From: an uncultured Bacteroidia bacterium
Lineage (GTDB): Bacteria > Bacteroidota > Bacteroidia > Bacteroidales > Prolixibacteraceae
NCBI GenBank assembly: GCA_903923905.1
Contig: CAIXZH010000090.1
Coordinates: 1 to 37,137, forward strand
Length of the DNA: 37,137 nucleotides
Direction of reading: 5' to 3'
Shown: in pieces, positions 16,355-24,497 of the stretch
How the letters are laid out: every line of letters starts with the position of its first letter
How positions within the stretch are numbered: the first letter of the stretch is position 1
Program-made: the position numbers and the translations under genes
Notes under the pieces: generated by a model
Seen by the model: only the letters and a program-made list of their open reading frames with translations
Told to the model about the DNA's origin: nothing
The model's database searches: none

Positions 16355-18544
16355 TTATCTGGTGAAAAGTAACTCGCGATATTTTGGCAATGGCCAGTAT
16401 TCATTGTCAACAACTTCTTCAAGTTTGTCGATATGATAACGAATCGTGCTCAGATAAGGACGAACCGTTAAATCATAAGCATATGCTTTATCTTTACCAT
16501 GTTCGATCAGATTGGCAGCCTTACGGGCTTCTCTCATCTCTTTGACTTGAGCCTTGATTGTTGAGATATGGCCAGAAATTTTCCGGATCAGATCAAGACG
16601 GGCGCCAGCTAACTCCTTGAATTCCTCTTCAGAGAAAATCTCTTTTAGCCCTTTTACATTGTCGAGTAACGAGGTCTGGTATGAAATGGCCGTTGGAACG
16701 ATATGATTAATAGCGATATCTCCCAGTACGCGTGATTCGATCTGAATTTTCTTTGTGAATTTTTCCATTTCAACTTCAACACGCGCTTCGATTTCAATCG
16801 GATTAAAGATACCCAGAGTTTCAAAGAGCTTACGGGATTTAACCGAAAGGTAAGCTTCAAGTGCCTCAGGGACATTCTTGACATTGGTTAATCCGCGGCG
16901 CTCAGCTTCTTCAGCCCACTCCTGACTGTAACCATTTCCATCAAAACGAACCGGCTTACATTCAATAATATATTTCTTAAGTACCTGGAAGATAGCCTCA
17001 TCTTTCTTGATATCTTTCTCAATCAATGCATCGACGTCTTTTTTGAATTGAATCAACTGAGCAGCAACAACTGAGTTAAGGGCGATCATTGCTGATGCAC
17101 AGTTAGCTGAAGAACCGACAGCACGGAATTCAAACCGGTTACCAGTGAAAGCAAAAGGTGAAGTACGGTTACGATCTGTATTATCGAGCAGAATTTCAGG
17201 AATACGCCCAATATTCAGTTTCAATGAAGTTTTTTCATCAGGTGTCATTTTGCGATCATTCACATTCTCTTCGAGCAGATCCAGCATCCTGTTGACTTCG
17301 GTTCCGAGGAATGATGAAATAATTGCTGGAGGTGCTTCGTTTGCACCTAAACGATGAGCATTACTTGCAGATACAATAGACGCACGTAATAAATCCTGGT
17401 TGTCGTAAACAGCTTTCATCGTGTTTACAATATAGGTCAGGAACTGAAGGTTGGATTTTGGGTTCTTTCCCGGAGAGTAAAGGTTTACACCGGTATTTGT
17501 TGAAAGCGACCAGTTATTGTGTTTTCCGGAACCGTTGATCCCTGCAAATGGTTTTTCGTGTAACAAAACACAGAATCCGTGATGACGGGCGATTTTTGCC
17601 ATCAGGTCCATAATCAGTTGATTATGATCATTTGCAAGATTTACCTCTTCGAAAATCGGGGCTAATTCAAACTGGTTGGGAGCAACCTCATTGTGACGGG
17701 TCTTGCAAGGAATTCCAAGCTTATAGGCTTCATTTTCAAGATCCTGCATAAACATAGCCACTCTTTCAGGAATAGATCCGAAATAGTGGTCTTCGAGTTG
17801 CTGATCTTTTGCCGAAGAGTGTCCCATTAAAGTCCGGCCTGTAAGAATAAGGTCAGGACGGGCAAAATATAAGGCTTCATCAACCAGGAAATACTCTTGT
17901 TCCCATCCGAGGTTCGCCTGCACCTGGGTAACATTCTTATCAAAATACTGACAAACATCTACAGCTGCTTTGTCAACTGCATTTAATGCTTTTAACAGTG
18001 GCGCTTTATAATCCAGTGCTTCGCCTGTATAGGAAATAAATACTGTAGGAATAGAAAGTGTTGTGCCAACAATAAATGCAGGAGAAGATACGTCCCATGC
18101 CGTATATCCGCGCGCTTCGAAAGTATTCCGAATACCGCCGCTTGGGAAAGATGAAGCATCAGGCTCCTGCTGTGCAAGAAGTTTGCCGGAAAAGCTCTCT
18201 ACTACACCACCCAGTTCAGAATGATCAATAAATGCATCATGCTTTTCAGCCGTGCCATCGGTCAAAGGATGAAACCAGTGTGTGTAATGAGTTGCCCCAT
18301 TTTCCATTGCCCAAGCCTTCATCCCAATCGCAACCTGATCTGCAATTTTGCGATCAATGGTTGTTCCATTGTCTATTGCATCGATAATCCCTTTAAACGA
18401 TTCCTTGGATAAATACTTTTTCATTTTAGGACGGTCAAAAACCAACATCCCGTAATAATCAGAAGTTAGGTTCTCTTCCCGTTTTACTGCAACTGGTTTT
18501 CTGGAGCTAAGAACTTCAAGAGCTTTAAATCTTAATGTAGCCAT
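16355..18544 (-). CDS. glnN: Glutamine synthetase type III
   Basis: A 729-residue enzyme making glutamine from glutamate, ammonia and ATP. Length and sequence fit the GSIII class typical of Bacteroidota and some cyanobacteria, rather than the 450-470-residue GSI. Diagnostic blocks include TRHNEVAPNQFELAPIFEE (about residue 280 onward), NLANDHNQL, and KHNNWSLSTN (about residue 340), which form the metal and glutamate sites. 'NRTSPFAFTGNRFEFRAVGSS' carries the conserved Arg residues. The C-terminal third is helical (KIQIESRVLGD; LKEIFSEEEFKELAGARLD). It is probably the main ammonium-assimilating enzyme and is transcribed alone, ending at a clear terminator. Confidence 0.96.
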   Translation of the reverse strand: MATLRFKALEVLSSRKPVAVKREENLTSDYYGMLVFDRPKMKKYLSKESFKGIIDAIDNGTTIDRKIADQVAIGMKAWAMENGATHYTHWFHPLTDGTAEKHDAFIDHSELGGVVESFSGKLLAQQEPDASSFPSGGIRNTFEARGYTAWDVSSPAFIVGTTLSIPTVFISYTGEALDYKAPLLKALNAVDKAAVDVCQYFDKNVTQVQANLGWEQEYFLVDEALYFARPDLILTGRTLMGHSSAKDQQLEDHYFGSIPERVAMFMQDLENEAYKLGIPCKTRHNEVAPNQFELAPIFEEVNLANDHNQLIMDLMAKIARHHGFCVLLHEKPFAGINGSGKHNNWSLSTNTGVNLYSPGKNPKSNLQFLTYIVNTMKAVYDNQDLLRASIVSASNAHRLGANEAPPAIISSFLGTEVNRMLDLLEENVNDRKMTPDEKTSLKLNIGRIPEILLDNTDRNRTSPFAFTGNRFEFRAVGSSANCASAMIALNSVVAAQLIQFKKDVDALIEKDIKKDEAIFQVLKKYIIECKPVRFDGNGYSQEWAEEAERRGLTNVKNVPEALEAYLSVKSRKLFETLGIFNPIEIEARVEVEMEKFTKKIQIESRVLGDIAINHIVPTAISYQTSLLDNVKGLKEIFSEEEFKELAGARLDLIRKISGHISTIKAQVKEMREARKAANLIEHGKDKAYAYDLTVRPYLSTIRYHIDKLEEVVDNEYWPLPKYRELLFTR

Positions 18545-18765
18545 AATTATTGATATTAAACGATTAAAATACTTTTCTGAAATTTTCAGCTAAAATACAC
18601 TTTTTACAAATACACCCCCATTTTTCAATATATATTTTTAAAAATTCACAATATTTTAACATTAATTGCCTAAAATCAACAAATTTCATTCATTTTGTCC
18701 AATTTATTTCTTCTCCTGCCTGATCTGAGGTTGCCATTCAAACAGAACTCAGGCTCCGAATATGT

Positions 18766-20151
18766 TCAACCAATTACTTTTGACTGAAAATGGTGATAAA
18801 ATCGAATAACAGTTCTGATACCATTGTAAAAGTTCTCCAACGGAAAATTCTCATTCGGGGAATGAATGGCATCCGATTCCAATCCAAAGCCCATTAACAA
18901 AGACTTTACGCCCAGGATTTCCTCAAAAACGGAGATGATCGGAATACTGCCTCCGCTTCTGACAGGAATTGGCTTGCATCCATATACATCTTCATATGCC
19001 GATTCTGCAGCATGATATGCAGGAAGATCAACCGGACAGCTATATCCTTGTCCACCATTTAACGATGTAACCTCAACTGTGACACCCTCTGATGCAACTG
19101 ACTTAAAATAATTTTTAAAAATTTCGGCAATCATCAGATGGTCCTGATCAGGTACCAACCGTGCACTGATTTTGGCAAATGCCTTTGAGGGAATAATGGT
19201 TTTTGCCCCTTCATCCATATACCCACCCCAGATTCCGCATACATCAAAGGCGGGACGGATACCGGTACGTTCCCTGGAGGAATAATCAGTTTCACCCTGT
19301 AAGGCATTGACACCTACCGATGACCGGTATGCCTTTTCATCGAAGGGTGCTTTGGCAAGTTTTCCTCGCTCATGCTCAGATACCTCCTTTACTTGATCAT
19401 AAAAACCCGGTACCACAATCCGATGCTCACCATCAGTAACTCCGGCGATCATTTTGCAGAGTTCTGTAATGGGATTTGCAACCGCTCCGCCAAATAAACC
19501 GGAATGAAGGTCCCGGTTTGGACCAGTAACTTCGAGCTGAAGGTAGGCCAGGCCACGGAGTCCTACCGTGATGGAAGGGATATCCCTGGCAATCATTCCG
19601 GTATCGGATACCAGGACAATATCGGTCTTCAACAACTCCCTGTGTTCTGAACAAAACGCAGCAAGATTTGGAGAACCAACTTCTTCCTCCCCTTCAATCA
19701 AAAACTTTACATTACAGTTTAAGGTATTTGATCTGACCATATACTCAAAAGCCTTCGCCTGAACAAACGACTGCCCCTTATCGTCGTCAGCACCTCTGGC
19801 CCAAATTTTTCCATCCCGAATAACCGGTTCAAAAGGATTTGATTTCCATTGGTCCAACGGATCTGCAGGCATTACATCCATATGAGCATAGATCAGAATG
19901 GTGGATTTTACCCGATTTACAATCTTCTCAGCATAAACAATCGGATGTCCGGGTGTCTTAAAAATTTCAGTACGATCAACACCCGCTTCCTTCAAAATCT
20001 GAACCCAACAGGCAGCAGCCTTGTACATCTCAGTACTGTTCTCTTTTAAAGAACTTATTGAAGGAATTCGTATCAATTCAAAAAGTTCTTTTAGAAAACG
20101 TTCTTTATGCGTTTCGATATATTCATTTATCTTCTCCATATAATTATTCAT
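18766..20151 (-). CDS. M20-family dipeptidase/metallopeptidase
   Basis: A 461-residue cytoplasmic zinc peptidase of the carnosinase/CNDP-like group. Metal ligands are visible in order: YAHMDVMPAD (first His and catalytic Asp), GADDDKGQ (bridging Asp), EGEEEVGS (catalytic Glu and ligand Glu), VSDTGM (Asp), and the late His in DAIHSPNE near the C-terminus. A dimerisation or lid domain with RDLHSGLFGG lies between. Substrates are likely dipeptides or short peptides. The ATG at 20151 (MNNYMEKINEY) is used; another ATG at 20139 is also plausible, and the frame upstream to 20172 begins with TTG. No operon partner is evident. Confidence 0.9.
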   Translation of the reverse strand: MNNYMEKINEYIETHKERFLKELFELIRIPSISSLKENSTEMYKAAACWVQILKEAGVDRTEIFKTPGHPIVYAEKIVNRVKSTILIYAHMDVMPADPLDQWKSNPFEPVIRDGKIWARGADDDKGQSFVQAKAFEYMVRSNTLNCNVKFLIEGEEEVGSPNLAAFCSEHRELLKTDIVLVSDTGMIARDIPSITVGLRGLAYLQLEVTGPNRDLHSGLFGGAVANPITELCKMIAGVTDGEHRIVVPGFYDQVKEVSEHERGKLAKAPFDEKAYRSSVGVNALQGETDYSSRERTGIRPAFDVCGIWGGYMDEGAKTIIPSKAFAKISARLVPDQDHLMIAEIFKNYFKSVASEGVTVEVTSLNGGQGYSCPVDLPAYHAAESAYEDVYGCKPIPVRSGGSIPIISVFEEILGVKSLLMGFGLESDAIHSPNENFPLENFYNGIRTVIRFYHHFQSKVIG

Positions 20152-20221
20152 ATTTTTGACCAAGATATGCAATAATGCAAAGAGAAATAAGGGTAGGATG
20201 ATTCACTTCCAAAATAAACCC

Positions 20222-20229
20222 TAATTTTG
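20222..20229 (+). promoter_or_regulatory. -7 box ahead of the porin gene
   Basis: TAATTTTG matches TAnnTTTG and implies an untranslated leader of about 110 nt before the porin ATG at 20346. There is no -33 TTG at normal spacing. Confidence 0.4.
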
Positions 20230-20345
20230 CAACATCTTTAAAATAATCAAATGGAATCTGGTCCGAAATATTACAAGTTCAATAAATGACCCTTTACAAC
20301 GGATAGCTGTGCTTTCTCTGTTTGGGAATTTGCAGCCATTAAGCT

Positions 20346-21680
20346 ATGTTCAGTAAAAATTCACACAAAATAAAAAATTGCTTCATATTTCTGATATTAA
20401 GCACATTGGCATTAGTCACCCATGGACAGCACAAAGACTCCATCAGGGAAGAAATACTCTCCGTTCATGCTCAGGCAACCACCATTTCCCAATTTAAACC
20501 TGCATTTCATGCCAGATATACAGGCATAAACAGCTTGGTTCCGGGATCTGAATTCAAATCCTCCTATACATCAACGCTTTATTTTTGTGGCAGGTTATGG
20601 TTAGGGGCAAGTCTAACCATTAATCCTGAAGTTGCCGGAGGTTCCGGCCTCAGCAGTTCCCTCGGAGTTGGTGCTTCTACGAATGGCGAAGCTTACAGAA
20701 TTGAAAATCCCACTCCAAAATTGGATTTGGCCAGATTATTCTTTAGACAGTATTTCCCATTAAACCAGAATACAAAATATCAATCGGGTGATATCAATAC
20801 TCTTGCCGGTAAAGTTCCTGAGAGTTATATCTCGTTGATTCTTGGGAAAATCAGTATGACTGACTTTTTCGATAACAACAGTTATAGCCATGATCCCCGG
20901 ACACAATTTATGAGTTGGGCATTGATGAGCAATGGTGCCTGGGATTTTCCTGCCAATACCAGAGGTTACACACCAAGTCTGGTAATTGAATATGTAACAC
21001 TCCAAAATGAATTACGGTATGGATTTTCTTTAGTCCCGCTAATGGCAAATGGTATGACAATGAACTGGAATGTCACCAAAGCAAGTTCAAATACTCTCGA
21101 ATATACACATAATTATACAATTGACGGGAATAAGGGAGCTATTCGGTTGTTGTCATTTTTCACAAGCGCCAATATGGGCAAATACGACGAAAGTCTGGCA
21201 TTGAATCCTACTGCACCAAACCTTCTTGCAACTGAAATGTACGGACATACAAAATATGGTTTTGGGGTTAACGCCGAGCAAATAATTGCGAAGGATTTGG
21301 GAGGTTTTTTTAGGGCAAGCTGGAATGACGGGAACAATGAATCATGGGAGTTTACAGAAATAGACCGGTCGGTGAGCCTTGGATTGACAATGTCCGGCAA
21401 ATGGTGGCATCGACAGAATGACAATTTAGGTTTGGCAGTTGTAACCTCAGGACTTTCTGCACCTCATCGTAATTATTTAAAAGCCGGTGGCCGGGGATTT
21501 GAACTCGGTGACGGAAACCTAAACTACGGATGGGAACATCTCACCGAATTATATTATTCGTTGCAAATTGTAAAATACCTGATCCTTTCAGGTACATACC
21601 AGGTTATAGTTAATCCCGGGTATAATATGGACCGCGGACCAGTCAACGTTTTTTCATTAAGGCTGCACGCCAAAATCTAA
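20346..21680 (+). CDS. OprB-like (carbohydrate-selective) outer-membrane porin
   Basis: A 444-residue protein with a signal peptide (residues about 12-27, ending THGQ). The mature protein resembles the OprB porin family: an N-terminal 'QATTISQFKPAFHARYTG' segment, 'LTINPEVAGGSGLS', 'LDLARLFFRQYF', then 'LILGKISMTDFFDNNSYSHD' and 'FMSWALMSNGAWDFPANTRGY'. The C-terminus has 'ELYYSLQIVKYLILSGTYQ' and 'NPGYNMDRGPVNVFSLRLHAKI', typical closing strands. The family forms a 16-stranded barrel for passive uptake of sugars, but in Bacteroidota it is also found beside metal transport genes. Here it precedes a heavy-metal RND efflux set by 178 bp on the same strand, with a separate -7 box between, so joint function is only suggested. 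Confidence 0.8.
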   Translation: MFSKNSHKIKNCFIFLILSTLALVTHGQHKDSIREEILSVHAQATTISQFKPAFHARYTGINSLVPGSEFKSSYTSTLYFCGRLWLGASLTINPEVAGGSGLSSSLGVGASTNGEAYRIENPTPKLDLARLFFRQYFPLNQNTKYQSGDINTLAGKVPESYISLILGKISMTDFFDNNSYSHDPRTQFMSWALMSNGAWDFPANTRGYTPSLVIEYVTLQNELRYGFSLVPLMANGMTMNWNVTKASSNTLEYTHNYTIDGNKGAIRLLSFFTSANMGKYDESLALNPTAPNLLATEMYGHTKYGFGVNAEQIIAKDLGGFFRASWNDGNNESWEFTEIDRSVSLGLTMSGKWWHRQNDNLGLAVVTSGLSAPHRNYLKAGGRGFELGDGNLNYGWEHLTELYYSLQIVKYLILSGTYQVIVNPGYNMDRGPVNVFSLRLHAKI

Positions 21681-21825
21681 GGTAAAATAATTGGCATACT
21701 AATTGTTAAACTAAAACGCGGTTGTTAATTAGAACCTGTTGTCCTAAAGAGAGTGACATTGGCACTTTTAACATTTTTTATCTTAAAGCGAAATTGAACC
21801 CGGGAATTAGACCATAACATCGTTT

Positions 21826-21833
21826 TATCTTTG
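21826..21833 (+). promoter_or_regulatory. -7 box for the efflux operon
   Basis: TATCTTTG fits TAnnTTTG, 46 bp before the chosen ATG of the TolC-like gene. The nearest upstream TTG (21794-21796) is too far away to be a normal -33 partner. Confidence 0.45.
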
Positions 21834-21878
21834 CCAATGTATAAATTATTTTAAAATTTGAATTTGAAAAAAATAATT

Positions 21879-23168
21879 ATGACTCTTAAAAACTTAATTT
21901 TCTTGTCTCTCGCATTGTTTTCGATTACTATAAAGGGGCAGGAAGTTTTCAAAGATTCGTTGAAACTCTCAATCCGGCAAGCAGACAGTATCTTTATTCT
22001 GCAAAACCTCTCACTCCTCGCCGAAAAATGCAACATAAATTTGACAAAAGCGCAAATCATTCAGGCAAAACTATTTACAAACATCACCATTGCCGCTACT
22101 CAAAATGTAATTAATACTGAATACCAGACCAACGGCGGCCGAAAATGGTTTGATGTGACAGATAAAGGGGAGAGCAGCGCTCAAATCCAAAAACTGTTCC
22201 GGTTGGCAGGGAAACGGAATAAGCAGATTCAAATTGCAGAACTCACAGCCAACCGGGAGGAACAGGTTTATTTTGATCTGTTACGCACCCTGAAGTATTC
22301 GCTTCGGAGCGATTTCTACAATCTCTATTACTTAAGGCAAATTATCGCTGTTTACAACAGGGAAATCGCTTCAATGCACAAGCTGATTGACGGGTATCAA
22401 AGCCAGTTTGAAAAAGGTTTTATTTCGAAAAAGGAGCTGCTTAGGCTGAGGTCTGCATTATTTTCGCTTGAAAATGAGAAAATTGGGTTCACGTCGCAGA
22501 TCATTTCTACCCAGAATGACTTCAATGTGATGATGCACACTTCGAACATTTATTACCTGCCGCAATTTGATGCCGGAGCATTGATGAAATTATCTCCCGA
22601 AAATCTCAAATTACAGGCACTCATTGATACCGCATTTGTCCACCGGCATGATCTTAAAATGGCCCAGTCGGATTTGAGTATCAATCGTGCTAATCTGGCA
22701 TATCAGAAATCACTGGCAGTACCGGACCTGACTCTTTCGGCAGGCTGGGATAAAAATGGGAGCTTCATTCATAATTATAACTATATTGGCGTACAAATAG
22801 ACCTTCCCTTCTTTAACCGGAATCAGGGAAATATAAAATCTGCCAGATTTAATCTGGAAAACAGTCAGTATAAATTGAAGAGTGCCGAGGACATTGTAAA
22901 ATCGGATGTGCTGGGTGCTTATGCCAATGCTGTGGAAACGAACCAACTCTATAATAAATTCGACAATACATTCATGACCGACCTGGATACCCTGAATCAG
23001 GAAATGTTGAAGAACTTTGAGAAGAAGAATATTAGTCTGATCGAATTTCTTGATTACTACGATGCCTACAAAGAGAATGCAGTACAGCTTAATACGCTGC
23101 TTTACAATCGGATTAATGCGTTTGAAAATCTCAACTTCAGCGTTGGCAAAGACATCATTACCAAGTAA
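21879..23168 (+). CDS. TolC-family outer-membrane efflux protein (CusC/CzcC-like)
   Basis: A 429-residue outer-membrane channel subunit. The ATG at 21879 gives a signal peptide, MTLKNLIFLSLALFSITIKG, followed by Q; the frame begins further up only at a TTG (21858). The body shows the two alpha-helical-repeat layout of TolC-like proteins: long helices with 'LRQADSIFILQNLSLLAEKCNINLTKAQ' read in parts, 'ELLRLRSALFSLENEK', and a second half with 'HRHDLKMAQSDLSINRANLAYQKS' and 'PDLTLSAGWD'. 'YIGVQIDLPFFNRNQGNIKSAR' is the classic P-F-[FN]-R-N-x-G motif in the second repeat of this family. It is the first gene of the efflux set, with the membrane fusion protein 12 bp downstream. Confidence 0.9.
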   Translation: MTLKNLIFLSLALFSITIKGQEVFKDSLKLSIRQADSIFILQNLSLLAEKCNINLTKAQIIQAKLFTNITIAATQNVINTEYQTNGGRKWFDVTDKGESSAQIQKLFRLAGKRNKQIQIAELTANREEQVYFDLLRTLKYSLRSDFYNLYYLRQIIAVYNREIASMHKLIDGYQSQFEKGFISKKELLRLRSALFSLENEKIGFTSQIISTQNDFNVMMHTSNIYYLPQFDAGALMKLSPENLKLQALIDTAFVHRHDLKMAQSDLSINRANLAYQKSLAVPDLTLSAGWDKNGSFIHNYNYIGVQIDLPFFNRNQGNIKSARFNLENSQYKLKSAEDIVKSDVLGAYANAVETNQLYNKFDNTFMTDLDTLNQEMLKNFEKKNISLIEFLDYYDAYKENAVQLNTLLYNRINAFENLNFSVGKDIITK

Positions 23169-23180
23169 ACACCAATATAA

Positions 23181-24263
23181 ATGAAAAGTATATTATTGAT
23201 TATCAGTGTACTTCTGCTATTCACCCAATGTTCAACCCATAAAGGGGGTGATCAGAAAAATGCAGTTTCCAAATTTTGCATCCCTGACAGTTTGATGAGT
23301 CAGATAAAACTCGATACCGCTTCATTTAAACCGGTCTATGATGAGCTCCGGTTGATTGGGAAGATAACCTTTGATCAGGAAAAGGTAGTCCGCATCTATC
23401 CGCTGGTCAGTGGCAACGTATCTGAAGTTAAGGTCACCCTGGGCTCGTTGGTCAAAAAGGGACAAGTTTTGGCGGTTATCAGAAGTTCCGAAATGGCATC
23501 AGCTGAAAATGATCTGGTCACAGCCCGCTCAAATCTTGCAGTTGCCGAAAAAAACTTTGCTGCTGCGGCAGATATGTATAAAAGTGGAATAATTGCTGAT
23601 AAAGAGTATACTTCCATTCAAAAAGAATTGGATAAAGCCAAATCAGAATTAAACCGGGCGAGCACCGTACTCTCGATCTATGGAAATGGTTCCAACGGAT
23701 ATGTAGTCAAATCGCCTATTTCAGGGTTCATTGTTGAGAAATTTGTGAATGCCAACATGCAAATAAGGTCTGATAACAGTACCAATCTTTTTACAATATC
23801 AGATCTTTCAAAAGTGTGGGCTTTGGCAAATGTTTATGAATCAGACATTGCCGAAATCAGCGAAAATGAAAAAGTCGAAGTAACCACAATCTCTTATCCA
23901 AACATCAAATTTTCAGGTAAAATCGACAAAATCTATAATGTTTTGGATCCTGATACAAAAACTATGAAGGTTCAAATCCAACTGGATAATAAGGATTACC
24001 TGTTAAAACCTGAGATGTTTATATCGGCAATCGTCAAACATAAAACCAATAGAGAGATGGTTGCGATACCTGCCGGGTCGGTCATCTTCGACAGAAATCA
24101 GTATTGGGCTTTGGTTTTCAAGGACAAGTGTGATATTCAGGCCAAGAAAATTGATATTCTGACAACAAACAGTGTGAATTCCTACATTAAGTCAGGTCTG
24201 GCGCCAGGCGACAAGGTAATCACCAACCGGCAATTACTGATTTACAATGCCATGATCCAATGA
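23181..24263 (+). CDS. RND efflux membrane fusion lipoprotein (CusB/CzcB-like)
   Basis: A 360-residue periplasmic adaptor. The N-terminus MKSILLIISVLLLFTQC is a lipoprotein signal, with lipidated Cys at residue 17. It then shows the usual order: a beta-barrel strand, a lipoyl half-motif (VRIYPLVSGNVSEVKVTLGSLV then KKGQVLAVI), an alpha-helical hairpin (about residues 105-160: SAENDLVTARSNLAVAEKNF; DKEYTSIQKELDKAKSEL), a second lipoyl half (GYVVKSPISGFIVEKFV) and a barrel (LWALANVYESDIAEI-like; GKIDKIYNVLDPDTKTMKVQI). 'DPDTKTMKV' is a CzcB/CusB hallmark. There are no His/Met-rich metal-binding tails, so the substrate metal is undefined. It links the TolC-like protein with the RND pump 234 bp downstream. 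Confidence 0.9.
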   Translation: MKSILLIISVLLLFTQCSTHKGGDQKNAVSKFCIPDSLMSQIKLDTASFKPVYDELRLIGKITFDQEKVVRIYPLVSGNVSEVKVTLGSLVKKGQVLAVIRSSEMASAENDLVTARSNLAVAEKNFAAAADMYKSGIIADKEYTSIQKELDKAKSELNRASTVLSIYGNGSNGYVVKSPISGFIVEKFVNANMQIRSDNSTNLFTISDLSKVWALANVYESDIAEISENEKVEVTTISYPNIKFSGKIDKIYNVLDPDTKTMKVQIQLDNKDYLLKPEMFISAIVKHKTNREMVAIPAGSVIFDRNQYWALVFKDKCDIQAKKIDILTTNSVNSYIKSGLAPGDKVITNRQLLIYNAMIQ

Positions 24264-24346
24264 TCATAACTTTTTCATAAAAAGTACCACATCAAAATTT
24301 CTGATTCAATGAAACGAGCCATGAGCAATATTTTATCACACACATG

Positions 24347-24359
24347 GATGATTATCAAT
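24347..24359 (-). promoter_or_regulatory. Fur-box-like palindrome 1 (weaker)
   Basis: GATGATTATCAAT contains the perfect odd palindrome TGATTATCA. On the minus strand it reads ATTGATAATCATC, close to the central part of the Fur consensus (AATGATAATCATT). It sits in repeat unit 1. Confidence 0.35.
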
Positions 24360-24404
24360 GGCGAGTTCCATCTGGCAAATAAAAATCAAATTATAATCAG
24401 ATGA

Positions 24405-24464
24405 AATAGCCATGATTCGAGAATCCCAAACCGAAAATGATAATCATTCTTAATCATGGCTATT
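24405..24464 (+). repeat. 13-bp perfect inverted repeat enclosing a Fur-like box
   Basis: AATAGCCATGATT (24405-24417) and AATCATGGCTATT (24452-24464) are exact reverse complements separated by 34 nt. With two mismatches the arms extend to 24399 and 24470. The Fur-like box (24433-24451) lies entirely inside the loop, ending directly against the right arm. Confidence 0.75.
24433..24451 (+). promoter_or_regulatory. Fur-box-like operator 2 (stronger)
   Basis: GAAAATGATAATCATTCTT agrees at 16 of 19 positions with the E. coli-type Fur consensus GATAATGATAATCATTATC and contains the odd palindrome AATGAT-A-ATCATT. Other Fur-family regulators (Zur, Mur, PerR) use related sites, so the metal is not fixed by the sequence. 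It stands 46 bp before the pump's ATG. Confidence 0.5.
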
Positions 24465-24497
24465 CCATTTGGCCATTAAAAAACAAATTATTATCAA

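Larger units (their letters stand above)
24264..24497 (+). other. Structured intercistronic region between the fusion-protein and pump genes
   Basis: This is an unusually long gap inside an efflux operon. A 7-bp A/T-only hairpin (ACTTTTT/AAAAAGT, 24269-24285) follows the stop of the fusion-protein gene. The rest is a degenerate tandem duplication of about 95 bp (24309-24400 and 24401-24497), with a Fur-like palindrome in each unit. Both units end in the same sort of A/T-rich stretch directly before an ATG. The second of these ATGs is the start of the RND pump; the first begins ATG AAA TAG. No good TAnnTTTG box is visible here. Confidence 0.7.
24309..24497 (+). repeat. Two diverged tandem copies of a unit of about 95 bp
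   Basis: Unit 1 (24309-24400) and unit 2 (24401-24497) align at both ends: ATGAAACGAGCCATGA against ATGAAATAGCCATGA, and TTCCATCTGGCAAATAAAAA against TTCCATTTGGCCATTAAAAA. The right-hand block matches at about 36 of 43 positions by eye. The centres differ. Confidence 0.7.

Noticed and set aside
20251-20289. A 12-codon frame (MESGPKYYKFNK) in the porin leader
   Set aside because: Short frames arise often by chance; there is no attenuator-like structure or regulatory codon run after it.
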